This document shows, piece by piece, positions 51,373 to 60,930 of a stretch of 64,000 bases of DNA. The notes below the pieces were generated by a model. The model worked only from the letters and a program-made list of their open reading frames with translations. It had not been told where the DNA came from and did no database searches. The position numbers and the translations under genes were made by a program. Origin of the DNA: Tetrapisispora phaffii CBS 4417 (taxonomy: Eukaryota > Ascomycota > Saccharomycetes > Saccharomycetales > Saccharomycetaceae); NCBI RefSeq assembly GCF_000236905.1, contig NC_016527.1:682001-746000 (forward strand), given 5' to 3'. The first letter of the stretch is position 1, and every line of letters starts with the position of its first letter.

Positions 51373-53205
51373 TTATTGATTTGGTATTTCTAGTGAAATA
51401 CCAATCATTTTTTTCCTCAATCTCAACTCAACTTCTTCAGGGTCTTCATCTTCTTCCACTACTGTCTCATTAGCTTCTTCAACAACGGCATTCGAAACAC
51501 TAGTAGATGTAGCCTCAGTTTCAACCTTTTCATCTTTATTTTCCTTAGGTTCCTTTTCTTTGGCCTCGGCAGTCTTCGTAGCTTTTGCAGTTCTTCTCTC
51601 ATCTCCTGTCTTCAAAGTATTAACACCAGTTAAAACAATTAGACCAGCACCAACCACTAATACTACTAAGATTAAACCAACACCTAAACCTTGTAGATAA
51701 GGTGGTACAATTTTAGTATAAGCTATAAATAGGTCAGCAAGAGCTCCATCAGATTCCTTTAATTTATCTTCATTATCTCCTCTCTTATGTTTTTGAGTAG
51801 TTTCATTGTCCAATGGAACACTGACACCTCCACCTAAAGCAAGTTCCTTATCTTCTAATTCTCTCTTGGCCTTAAAAGTGGCATTGCCAATCATTTCAGC
51901 TTCTTTGATTGATTTACCTACATAGATGTTGTCGAAAAGTAGATCAATAGAACCACTGTAAAATTCGAATAATATACCACCAACTGGCTCAGATAATTTT
52001 GATGGTGTTGAATCTTCATAATGTTCTGGATTTTTGATTAATTCAGGTTCCCAAACACCCATATAATCAGGATTTTCAATCATTGGTTGTTCCCAAAGTC
52101 CCTTGTAATCTGGATTTGATATTAGTTCAGCAGTCCATTCACCACAACCGAACTCAGTATCACACGATGGGTTAGTAATTAATGGTGCAACCCATTCACC
52201 GTCTGCTTCCTCATTCCACCACTCTGGTTGTTTTGTTCTTTCAGGATCGGGAATGTACTTAGGGATACTTTCATCCCATTTTTCGGGTTTCTTGGCTTCT
52301 GGATCTGGGATTACTGCACGGTCATCCCAAGTTTTTGGTTTTGTTTTAGATGGATCTGGAATAGTTTTTCTATCGTCCCAGGTCTCTGGTTGAACTGCAT
52401 TTGGATCTGGAATCATTTTTGGACCACCAAATGGAGGATCAAAGACACCTTCATCTAATAAGTTGGCAGCAAAAGTGACTTCACCATCGAATCTAAGTTC
52501 AAAATCTTGAGTCTTACCATTAAGACGTAATGTGTAGAGATGAGATTTCAAATCTTCACCTAGCCTGGATTCTGGTGCTTTTTCAAAAAATACTAACTCA
52601 GTTTTATTGGAAATAGGGTTATGTCTTCTGAAACCTAAATGAACTTCATTAGTGTATGGAGCACAGTTATCTGGTCCAAAAATTAATTCCAAAGTTGGTG
52701 AGTCCTCGCCACCATATTTTTTCAGTTGAGATTTTTTAATTGGAGGTAATAACTTTATAAATGCACCACCACATTCCAATGCAGTTTGAATTTTAGTTTC
52801 ATACTGGATAACCAAATCATCACCATCTTCCATGACAATTGGTTTTTTGAACACGGTACCAATCATACCGAAACCTTTGTCGGTATATGTGACTAAAGAT
52901 TTGTCACCAACAAAACCTGGAACAATGTAAGCTTCTTCCAAACCCCATTTGACAGGATATTGTTCAACTAATTCATCAGAATATCTGTCATTAATTTTTT
53001 TTTTAGAAGAAATCCATTTCTTACGGAAAGCTTTTTCAGAATCATAACCTTGGAAATCTTCAAAGAAAGAGTCATCTGCTAATTTGAAATCATGTTCCTT
53101 AATTGCTGGATGTTCAAACTTATAGCCAGAACCATTTTTGTCTGCAGATACAGTAGCAACAGAGGCTGCTGCAAGGAGAGCAACTAAAAATTTAATATTA
53201 CTCAT
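51373..53205 (-). CDS. CNE1: Calnexin-type ER chaperone Cne1
   Basis: A 610-residue calnexin, clearly longer than S. cerevisiae Cne1 (502). Signal peptide at residues 1-21. The lectin domain follows (GSGYKFEHP; GGAFIKLLP; IFGPDNCAPYTNEVHLGFRRHNP). A complete P-domain spans about residues 262-395, with four type-1 repeats (IPDPxxxxPxxWDD-like) and four type-2 repeats (GxWxxxLIxNPxY-like). A single membrane segment lies near 503-527. Unlike S. cerevisiae Cne1, which ends near the membrane, about 83 cytosolic residues follow, rich in Lys, Glu and Thr, as in other eukaryotic calnexins. It retains and folds N-glycoproteins in the ER lumen. Confidence 0.95.
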   Translation of the reverse strand: MSNIKFLVALLAAASVATVSADKNGSGYKFEHPAIKEHDFKLADDSFFEDFQGYDSEKAFRKKWISSKKKINDRYSDELVEQYPVKWGLEEAYIVPGFVGDKSLVTYTDKGFGMIGTVFKKPIVMEDGDDLVIQYETKIQTALECGGAFIKLLPPIKKSQLKKYGGEDSPTLELIFGPDNCAPYTNEVHLGFRRHNPISNKTELVFFEKAPESRLGEDLKSHLYTLRLNGKTQDFELRFDGEVTFAANLLDEGVFDPPFGGPKMIPDPNAVQPETWDDRKTIPDPSKTKPKTWDDRAVIPDPEAKKPEKWDESIPKYIPDPERTKQPEWWNEEADGEWVAPLITNPSCDTEFGCGEWTAELISNPDYKGLWEQPMIENPDYMGVWEPELIKNPEHYEDSTPSKLSEPVGGILFEFYSGSIDLLFDNIYVGKSIKEAEMIGNATFKAKRELEDKELALGGGVSVPLDNETTQKHKRGDNEDKLKESDGALADLFIAYTKIVPPYLQGLGVGLILVVLVVGAGLIVLTGVNTLKTGDERRTAKATKTAEAKEKEPKENKDEKVETEATSTSVSNAVVEEANETVVEEDEDPEEVELRLRKKMIGISLEIPNQ

Positions 53206-53806
53206 TGCTTTATGCTTAGTTCCTCTAATTTTAAAAGAGCAGATACATTTAAAAACAAAATTAACTAAAGAAATATTTAAAGAAAATGACTTGTAATTTA
53301 TATAGATTACTGTAATATTAATTCTATATATACATTGTAATTCATTTTTTTTGGGTTAAAAAGTGTGTTGTGTATTAAATTTTCAAACTTTACCTTCCAG
53401 GCTTAAGTTTCTCCTCTCTTTCCTCCATAAAAAATTAATTAAAGTCAATTGAACGTTGCCGCAAGGTGATGTTCATTGAATAAGAAGAAGACAGCAAACA
53501 CAAGAAAGTGCTATTTATATTTTAAGATTGCATGTATCAATGTTCATTCTTTCTCATTAACGTGGATTCTTATATTTAAGTAAATTTTGATTGTGAATAA
53601 TGTTACAATGCAATTAAATTTTCATATATATATATACATGCATATATATACAGTTATGGATATTATGGTGTAATTAATGTATCATGGTGACACTTACATT
53701 AGTGTTATGAAATGAATTTATCTATGAGCATTATATTTGTATCAAAGGTGGAAATTCAAGGTTTGTTGAATGATCAAGTTTTAAAAGGAAACAATATGTA
53801 ACTTAC
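53206..53806. other. CNE1 promoter / ECM1 3' region
   Basis: A 601-bp spacer between minus-strand genes; TA dinucleotide tracts at 53627-53650. I looked for an unfolded-protein-response element (CAGCGTG) and did not find one. Confidence 0.35.
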
Positions 53807-54418
53807 CTATTCATCTTCCATAAGAGGTAAAAGGTCGAACATGTTTTTGTTTTGGAGTTGATCAGCCACTTTTTTCTCGTTTCGTTCTTCATCCCAACCT
53901 TCTGCATCACCATAGGTCTCTACGTTCATGTCATCTTTTATTTCAGCTGCTATTTCACTATCTTGCATTTTATCTTCATTTTCTAAGTCAAGTTTCTTTT
54001 CAGCAGCTACTGGGTTGAGTTCTCTTCTCACAGCATTGTTAATGGAATCCCAACCTTGTTTTCTTGTCGTTTGAACATATTTAGCACGAGAAATAGACTT
54101 GGATATCTTACCGTCTAATTTGTTTGTTATATGCAGAGCTCTTTCAAGTCTATCCTTATCGATACTTGTGATTGAATCATTGATTCTTTGTTCTAAAAGT
54201 TTTTTCGTAGCTTTACTCTTTCCCTTCGTTTGCTTCTTCTTACCAATTTTGGCATCTAACAAGGCTTCGTTTTTTGCAGAGACTCTAATTAAAATATTAG
54301 ATAAATTTGTGTTTTCAACTCTTGGAAGCTCTGATAATGATTTAGATTCAGGTTCTAATGCAAGCTCATAAGCTGCTTGTCTAGCAGCACGCGAATTTTT
54401 ACCTATCTTTTTAGCCAT
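53807..54418 (-). CDS. ECM1: 60S pre-ribosome export factor Ecm1 (Alb1/Ecm1 type)
   Basis: A 203-residue basic protein (Sc 212). Lys/Arg-rich N-terminal and middle parts (MAKKIGKNSRAARQAAYELA; KKQTKGKSKATKKL; SISRAKYVQTTRKQGWDSIN) and an acidic C-terminal third are characteristic of Ecm1, a shuttling factor for pre-60S nuclear export that works with Arx1 and Mtr2. It lies beside CNE1 on the same strand, as YAL059W follows YAL058W. PAC- and RRPE-like motifs about 175-195 bp upstream agree with a ribosome-biogenesis gene. Confidence 0.88.
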   Translation of the reverse strand: MAKKIGKNSRAARQAAYELALEPESKSLSELPRVENTNLSNILIRVSAKNEALLDAKIGKKKQTKGKSKATKKLLEQRINDSITSIDKDRLERALHITNKLDGKISKSISRAKYVQTTRKQGWDSINNAVRRELNPVAAEKKLDLENEDKMQDSEIAAEIKDDMNVETYGDAEGWDEERNEKKVADQLQNKNMFDLLPLMEDE

Positions 54419-54923
54419 GATTTATTAATATATTCTTACTTTTCTCTGCTTAGAAATTCAGAAACTACTAGAAATTTTAATTCTCATAACTCTGGTATCT
54501 AAATAATAATCAATAAGACATAATATTTACATATTTTTAAAGCATTACATATTATTCTTTCATCAATAAATAATCTCATTGCAAATTTTATCTCATCTCA
54601 TTGAAATTTTTTAAATGCGAGGAGGAAAACTTTTTTCAAATAAATCACCGTACCAATCTCAATAAGGTTGAATACATTGACAAATATTATAAAGATTAAA
54701 GTAATGCACTGTTCAAATATAGGAAAAGGGTTCAATATATATATATGACTTTGTTTATTTATATATATGCTTATACAATAGACGATAAATTAACATAATT
54801 TTATAGTAGAAACAAATGCGGATGATATTATTTTATTAATATAAGGAAGTACATGCCAGAGTTATCATCATTATGCTCTTTGTTGTTGTTGTTGTTGTTT
54901 TTTAATTCAGTGTGTTTAAATTA
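54419..54923. other. ECM1 promoter / BDH 3' region
   Basis: A 505-bp spacer. The half near ECM1 has the PAC/RRPE pair. The half near BDH has TATATA tracts (54737-54770) and a TTGTTG trinucleotide run at 54880-54899. Confidence 0.4.
54590..54613 (-). promoter_or_regulatory. PAC and RRPE-like pair upstream of ECM1
   Basis: On the minus strand, GATGAGAT (PAC core GATGAGMT; plus 54590-54597) and AAAAAATTTC (RRPE-like; plus 54604-54613) lie side by side, 170-195 bp before the ECM1 ATG. In S. cerevisiae this pair, bound by Dot6/Tod6 and Stb3, marks ribosome-biogenesis genes. The RRPE part has one mismatch. Confidence 0.55.
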
Positions 54924-56102
54924 CTAAACGTTCAGCTCTACTGGTCTTCTATCACGTAACTCACCGTTGTTATTTGGTGTTAATAAAATTTTTATAACAT
55001 GACCTTTATCGTTTAATAATCTCATGATGGCGCCATCAACACCATCTTCAATTGGGACTTTGTTCGTAATCATATGAGATGCTGACGCAATATCAATTTT
55101 ATCTGTTTCAAAAGCATCAATGACTTCTTCGAAATCTTCAGATGTGTAACACATAGAACCGGTATATCTCTTTTCTTGGTGTGTAATGTCCATTGGGTAG
55201 AATTCGACTGGTTTATTATTCCAGACGGCCACATTGACAGCTGTACCTCTGAAAGTACAACATTCAATGGCGGCATTTAAAGTAATTGGTAAACCAGAAC
55301 AATCAAAAGTGTAGTCGAACCCATCACCATTTGGACCCATTTCTCTTAATGTTTTCACAGATTCGTCAAATGGCACACCAGTTGGGTCATAAACCTTGGC
55401 ACCCATTTTACCAGCATATTCTCTTCTGATTGTAGCTGGTTCGGATAATACAATATATTCACAGCCAAAACCTTTCAAAGCCAAAATAGTACCTAAACCA
55501 ATTGGACCACCACCGATAATCAAAGCAGACCCACCTTTCTTGTAGTGAGCAACTTTAACAGCATGCCAACAAACCGAAATTGGTTGAATTAAAGCACCAA
55601 TATCCAATGGCATATGGTCTGGGATTTTATGAACATGAGCTTCGTTGATAACTAATCTTTCAGCAAATCCACCACTTTCCAGACCAGCACCACATAAAGC
55701 TAAATGAGCACAAATATTAGTCATACCAATTGAACAAGCACTGCACATTGGTTTATTAGCATTTTGGGATTCAGGCCAACGGTATCTATCCTTACAAGTA
55801 CCAGTTGGTTCAACAACAACGTGGTCGCCTACTTTAAAAGTCTTACAACCTTTTCCGACTTTTTCAACAACACCAGATATTTCATGACCCATTGCTTGAG
55901 GTAAACCATTACCTGAAATTTCATTATGACCACCATCTGGTGGGAAAAAAATTGCACCTTCGGTGTATTCTTTTAAATCTGTACCACAGATACCACAATA
56001 TGAAACAGCAATGATCAATTCATCATCTGCAGAAATGACTGGTTCTTTTAGATCTGTTGTGAATCTAACATCATTTTGACCGAAGTAAGCTAAAGCTCTC
56101 AT
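54924..56102 (-). CDS. BDH1: (R,R)-butanediol dehydrogenase, zinc MDR family
   Basis: A 392-residue medium-chain dehydrogenase (Sc Bdh1 382). Catalytic-zinc ligands are visible in SYCGICGTDLKEY and MGHEISGVVEKVG. The structural-zinc Cys cluster is in PMCSACSIGMTNICAHL. The Rossmann fold starts with ALIIGGGPIGLGTILALKGFG near residue 187. It reduces acetoin to 2,3-butanediol with NADH and runs the reverse reaction for use of butanediol. S. cerevisiae has tandem BDH1 (YAL060W) and BDH2 (YAL061W); only one copy is here, with no relic of a second recognised, so the symbol is the closest by motif and position. Strong codon bias suggests high expression. Confidence 0.88.
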   Translation of the reverse strand: MRALAYFGQNDVRFTTDLKEPVISADDELIIAVSYCGICGTDLKEYTEGAIFFPPDGGHNEISGNGLPQAMGHEISGVVEKVGKGCKTFKVGDHVVVEPTGTCKDRYRWPESQNANKPMCSACSIGMTNICAHLALCGAGLESGGFAERLVINEAHVHKIPDHMPLDIGALIQPISVCWHAVKVAHYKKGGSALIIGGGPIGLGTILALKGFGCEYIVLSEPATIRREYAGKMGAKVYDPTGVPFDESVKTLREMGPNGDGFDYTFDCSGLPITLNAAIECCTFRGTAVNVAVWNNKPVEFYPMDITHQEKRYTGSMCYTSEDFEEVIDAFETDKIDIASASHMITNKVPIEDGVDGAIMRLLNDKGHVIKILLTPNNNGELRDRRPVELNV

Positions 56103-58561
56103 TGTTACTAGATAGAGATGAAGTAATTTTGTTTATTTGTTTGTTTGAAAGTTGATATCAATGATAGTGGGAAACAAAGTTAAAACCACTAACAACTTAA
56201 ACAATTTGAGTAGAAATATATGTTGTTTTTCTTTGCCTGAACGCAGATACAAAAAAAAGTGAATACTGTTCCATAGATAATATATAATGTATAATGTATA
56301 TAAATGATTTTTTGAAAATTTATTAATGAATGGATATTATATAACCGGAGAAGTATACGAAGTGAAAGAGAAGCTACATATAACCACAATATGTTTATTT
56401 TTGCATATGGAAGATACAATATAACGATCCCATTGGTATCTTTTCAGTTCCAGATAAACACGCATTTCCCAGGTCAATAGAATGAATATACTGATAAGGT
56501 TGTGATGTTTTAGTGGACATTACTTAAGAGTGTCATTGGAAAGACATTGAAGTCCGTGTTTAAAGCTAATAAACTAATCCTGAAGGGACTTGTAGGGGCA
56601 GTAAGAATACATGTGAAAGCTCTTGTGTTATTGTTTTTCTTGTAGTTGTCATTGCTGCGTGAAAAGGAAGCACACTTGAATAAAAAAACATTAGATTGAA
56701 GATATCTTGTAAACTGAATGAGGTGTCTGCTCTTTATGGGTTACACACACTAAACTTAACATTTATAGACCCTTGTATAATTCAATTGATTAACAAGTAT
56801 GTGTTACTTAGTCAATAAGTGAAACAGAACGACCTTAAAAAAAAGATGATGAAACCGAGATGTATGCAAGGTATGGTGAGATTAGAGGAAACACGTAGAC
56901 ATTGATTTGTGGTCAACGATTGTGAGAATGAAATGCGTAGCAATGTACTTTACACGGATATATATGCCTCGGAACCGGATTGTTGTGCAACATTTTAATG
57001 AGTTCTTGTTACTGACATTAACGAGTGTGCGTGGCATGATGTTTCGATTTTTATTTCTTTTCTGCGTTGGTTTCTCGGTGTATTTGGTCTGCAATTTATA
57101 GTGTTGTTGTTGTTGCTTTTGTTTTTCCCTGTTTTGGACAGCGCACAAATACGTTGTTCCGGGTAGTTTATGTTTTTAACGCGTCACAATATGTAACTTA
57201 CACACATACTTCAATGGTTAGATTAATTAGTAAGGTTCCTGTTCCTCTCCGCCACCACCTTTACGCGGTATTAGCTTCTTGGATGCGTACAATAATAAGG
57301 TCATAATATAAGATCAGCATATCTGATAGACAGCATTCGTGATCAGATATTATTTGGCCTTTTCTATTGTATGACTAATACACTTCGCACAAATGTAACG
57401 TCCAGGGCCAGTTGAAACTACAGTATGCATTGACTGTTAGTGCGTTTCGTTTCGTTTTGTATTGTTGTATTGTCTTCTGCTATGCATATCGGTGAGGTTA
57501 AGGAGCATGTGAAGAATGAAGAACCTATTCTTGTTTGTGCATGTGTTTATCTTGTGTGTTTCACTTAGCTATTGCACAATAGGGGAAAGAATGTTAGGGA
57601 CGGGACTTCGCTATAGCATTATATAATTATGTGTGTAATAGTTTTTCGGAGATGTGTGTCTAACGCAATGTGGAACGTACGTATTTTCCATAAATAAAAG
57701 AATGTTCTACGACTAATTTTGATCTGAAATTACTTTTGCTTGTCAAAAATAAATTAGTATAATTTTGTACTGGAATGACATGTTATTAACTTGCATCTTC
57801 TGGAACCAAACTCTCTTCTGAAAACATCTTTATTAATATTTACATTTGGATATATCTAATTACCAGTTACTGATATGTCAATTCTCCTGCCGACATCTAC
57901 ATATCATAAACTAAATATAAATAAGTTGGAAACACGATAATGGATAAATCATTGACAATTGTTCACGCGTTTAGATTTCGACCTATCCAAGATACAGTTC
58001 TGCATTGTATGAATAACAATACTCCGGATTTATCGAGCTTTTTGACCCTTTTTTGACCGGTGAATAAAAACAACAAACTCATCGAGAAGCATACTATTTT
58101 CCTATCCTTGTTGGGGGCAATGATCTAATTATAGAGAACTTTTGTCTTGAGATGCGTTTTCTACGACGCTGCTGGAACAACTCTAGTCATAATATGGAAA
58201 AACAGGCCGGAATAATTCTGGAGATTTCTGAAATTTATCGATGATGACTATTTTAAGCAACATTTTTATTGGTATGGGGTGGGGAAGAAAGAGAGAGGGA
58301 AATCAAAACGAACAGAATTGCATCATTACGAAAAAAGAAAAGAACGGATAATAAATATATGCGAGATGATAAAAGTTGTTCACACGGATGCACAAAAAGC
58401 TATATGTTTTTTTGCCTCTTGTTGTAGATCTCGGCTTGGATATCACGATCAGGACAAACTAGGAAAATTTAAGCCGGGGGGGGGGAAGTGAAGAAGCGCG
58501 GAGGAACAATATTAATGCATTTCCCCACTCAGTTCATAAAATATTAGTAACCGTACTATTC

Positions 58562-58590
58562 CTTTAAGTGAATAATTTATTCACTTAAAG
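58562..58590. repeat. Perfect inverted repeat, 14-bp arms, 1-base loop
   Basis: CTTTAAGTGAATAA, one T, then its exact reverse complement. A similar but weaker GTGAATA...TATTCAC arrangement recurs downstream of the transporter at 62970-62992. Confidence 0.9.
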
Positions 58591-59230
58591 AAATATGAAA
58601 TTGATATGGATAAAATAATCTGGGGTGGAAGAATACACGGATACCATTACTACTGATAATGCACACATATCCTCTATTTTTGTCGTATGCTAGTGTTTCT
58701 TTTTTTAATATTATTACATATAATTGAGCCGGGCCGAGATTTTAGTGAAAAGAGCGGTAGCGACCGATATCCCATTTTTATTATCAAATACTATATCACT
58801 ATACCAAGCAAACTCTTTGCTATGTATGTACTGCATAAATAAAATTTAGCAACTCTCACGTAAAAAGTTTTATTGAAAAATGTTGATATCATCATGTGAT
58901 ACTTCCAAATTTGGACATTGAATACCATGCAATGTTGACCTCTTACAACTACTACTAAGATAGCAATAAAGTGTACTATGGCTTTTTCCTTTTTCCTTTT
59001 CTTCCGCAAAGTTTCTCCATCGACATAATTCCCGTGATGTTTTTTCGTTATGGGACGATCACCTGACGTTGCACAAGATTACTGTGCGCTTGCAAAATGT
59101 TTTTCACTCTTCTGGTTCTTAATCCACAACAACATTTCCTTTTCCGGAACAAAAAACAACAAACAAAACAAAACAAAACACGTTTGTTGCGTGCGGACGT
59201 TGCTCTGCCAAAGTTTCCAGACGCAACAAA

Positions 59231-59259
59231 AAACAACAAAAAAATTTTTTTTGTTGTTT
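59231..59259. repeat. Perfect inverted repeat, 14-bp arms, 1-base loop
   Basis: AAACAACAAAAAAA, one T, then TTTTTTTGTTGTTT. Low complexity (A/T run in the middle), so it is less striking than the other two. Confidence 0.85.
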
Positions 59260-59418
59260 CCAAAGCTGCCAGAATTCCTATCTCGGAAATATATTTCCCC
59301 ACTATTTTTCGATGGTGGCAAATATATTTATGTATTGTTTTTCATATTGTTGTTATTGTTCCCGTGAGTAATTAAACGAGTACAGTTATCTTTTCTAACT
59401 ATTCAATTGCTTTCACTA

Positions 59419-59448
59419 ATAAAATTAGTGGGTTCCCACTAATTTTAT
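59419..59448. repeat. Perfect inverted repeat, 14-bp arms, 2-base loop
   Basis: ATAAAATTAGTGGG, TT, then CCCACTAATTTTAT. The left part is nested in a second palindrome, CACTAAT-AAA-ATTAGTG (59414-59430), so the site can fold in two ways. Confidence 0.9.
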
Positions 59449-59628
59449 GTTTGTCCAGTTTTTCACAACTGCGCAAAAGCCAGGGTGTTCACGAAAGTAG
59501 TGCAGGTTTCAATTGCAATTTTGGACAAATTTATCCGACCGCAACGTCGAACAATCATAGGACTGTCTGTGACAATTTCTCACTTCAATGTGGTAATGAT
59601 GCAATATAATAGGAAAGATTTTCATGGA

Positions 59629-59648
59629 GGGCGGGGGGGGGGCGGGGG
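59629..59648 (+). other. G-rich tract with G-quadruplex potential
   Basis: GGG, C, ten G, C, five G. The long runs can supply four G3 blocks. Striking in AT-rich DNA; it also resembles the GC box bound by Mig1-type repressors, without the full flanking A/T box. Confidence 0.5.
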
Positions 59649-60681
59649 AGCGAGATTGAAACAGCGGTCAAGCAAAAAGAAGCGTGCATCGATTGAGTGC
59701 AGTATTTTTCCCGACACGGATAATTATTGTTGCTCTTTGCTCAATGGGAAAAACTATCAGATCTGCTGTTGCCCGCGAAGAATATGCAGTAGGAAACTCC
59801 AGATGCTAATATAAATATGTTTTTCGGACAACTGTGCTGTGTATGCGGTGTTTCAAAACAGCATAGACGACACCAACGAAAAGTTTTTTGCCATTTTCTT
59901 CCCCGCAACAATTCTGTGGGGGATAAAGCTCTGGGCGCAAGCGAGCGGGTGCCAGAAAAGAAACAACAACGCACACAAGCACCAAAGAAACGCACGCAGC
60001 ATTGTCTTATATTATTGCGCTTTGTTTCTTTTCTTTTTTTTGTTTTGTTATTTGCCGAAGTGATTCTGGATCTCTTCTGAGATAATGTGCAGAGCAGTAC
60101 ATTTTTTGCTCTTTGTGTTTTTCTTTTTTGCAAAAGAAACCTAAGCATTTCCGAGTTTTGTTATTTTCGAGGACGTTCAACTTCCGACATTTTGAGCCGT
60201 TCTCTGCATAACATTCTTTGTGATTTTTTGTTTACTTTCACGTTTCATCCCCACTTCCCCCACTCCCCATCACGAAACTTCCTAATGTGACGCAGTGGAA
60301 AATATTTCTTTTTTAATTTTGTTTTTCCACAATCTCGAGAGTTTGTTGCACGATTACGGCTGTATCTCATTTCTTTTGTTTCTTCTCCGCAGTTGTTTCT
60401 TTCAGATTTCTCCAGGAATCTTTAGTTTCCGAAAATTTAAAGCAAACAAAAGAAACTGCAAACGGCAGTTCGAGATGGCAGTAAATGCAACCATCAGGAG
60501 AAGACCAAGAAGCAAAAACTAAAAGACAAGTTTTTGTTTACTATATCAAAATTTTTGTTGTCTATTAATTTCAGCATCGCTAAAACTATTCTCTTCATAT
60601 TTTTACTTCTAAATTATAATTAACATCAAAGAAAATATTCTTCAGCAACAAAAGTTGACATCTATTTCAATTTCCAAAACA

Positions 60682-60690
60682 TATAAAAAG
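60682..60690 (+). promoter_or_regulatory. TATA box of the hexose transporter
   Basis: TATAAAAAG, 249 bp before the ATG, followed by a long A/T-rich leader with no ATG in the preceding 40 bases. The position suits a strongly expressed, regulated transporter gene. Confidence 0.5.
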
Positions 60691-60930
60691 GACTACTATT
60701 TTTCATTTGTTCCAATTATCAATCTTGTTCTTCAAATTATATTTTTATTATCAATTATCTTCTCTCATACAAAAGAGAACATCAAATAAAAACATTAGAT
60801 CGCATTTACTAAAGAAATTCATATACTAATAATAATACATTAGCATTTTATTATTATTATTCTTTTTATTTATTAGATTTTTTTATTGTTTTTTAAGAAA
60901 AATATAAGTTTTTACAAACAAATTTTAATT

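Larger units (their letters stand above)
56103..60930. other. 4.8-kb interval: BDH promoter, hexose transporter upstream region
   Basis: No credible protein gene. It holds three perfect inverted repeats with 14-bp arms (58562-58590, 59231-59259, 59419-59448), two runs of ten G (58476-58485 and 59633-59642), many CAAAA/AACAA words near 59150-59180, and a relatively GC-rich part around 59500-60000. Possible Rgt1-type CGGANNA sites are at 59145-59151, 59531-59537 (minus) and 59825-59831. A run of CCCC words lies at 60248-60268. The last 300 bp are AT-rich, with a TATA box at 60682. Confidence 0.5.

Noticed and set aside
60425..60445. TTTCCGAAA, the core of a CDEIII centromere element
   Set aside because: No CDEI at the right distance and the sequence to the left is not a CDEII-like AT block.
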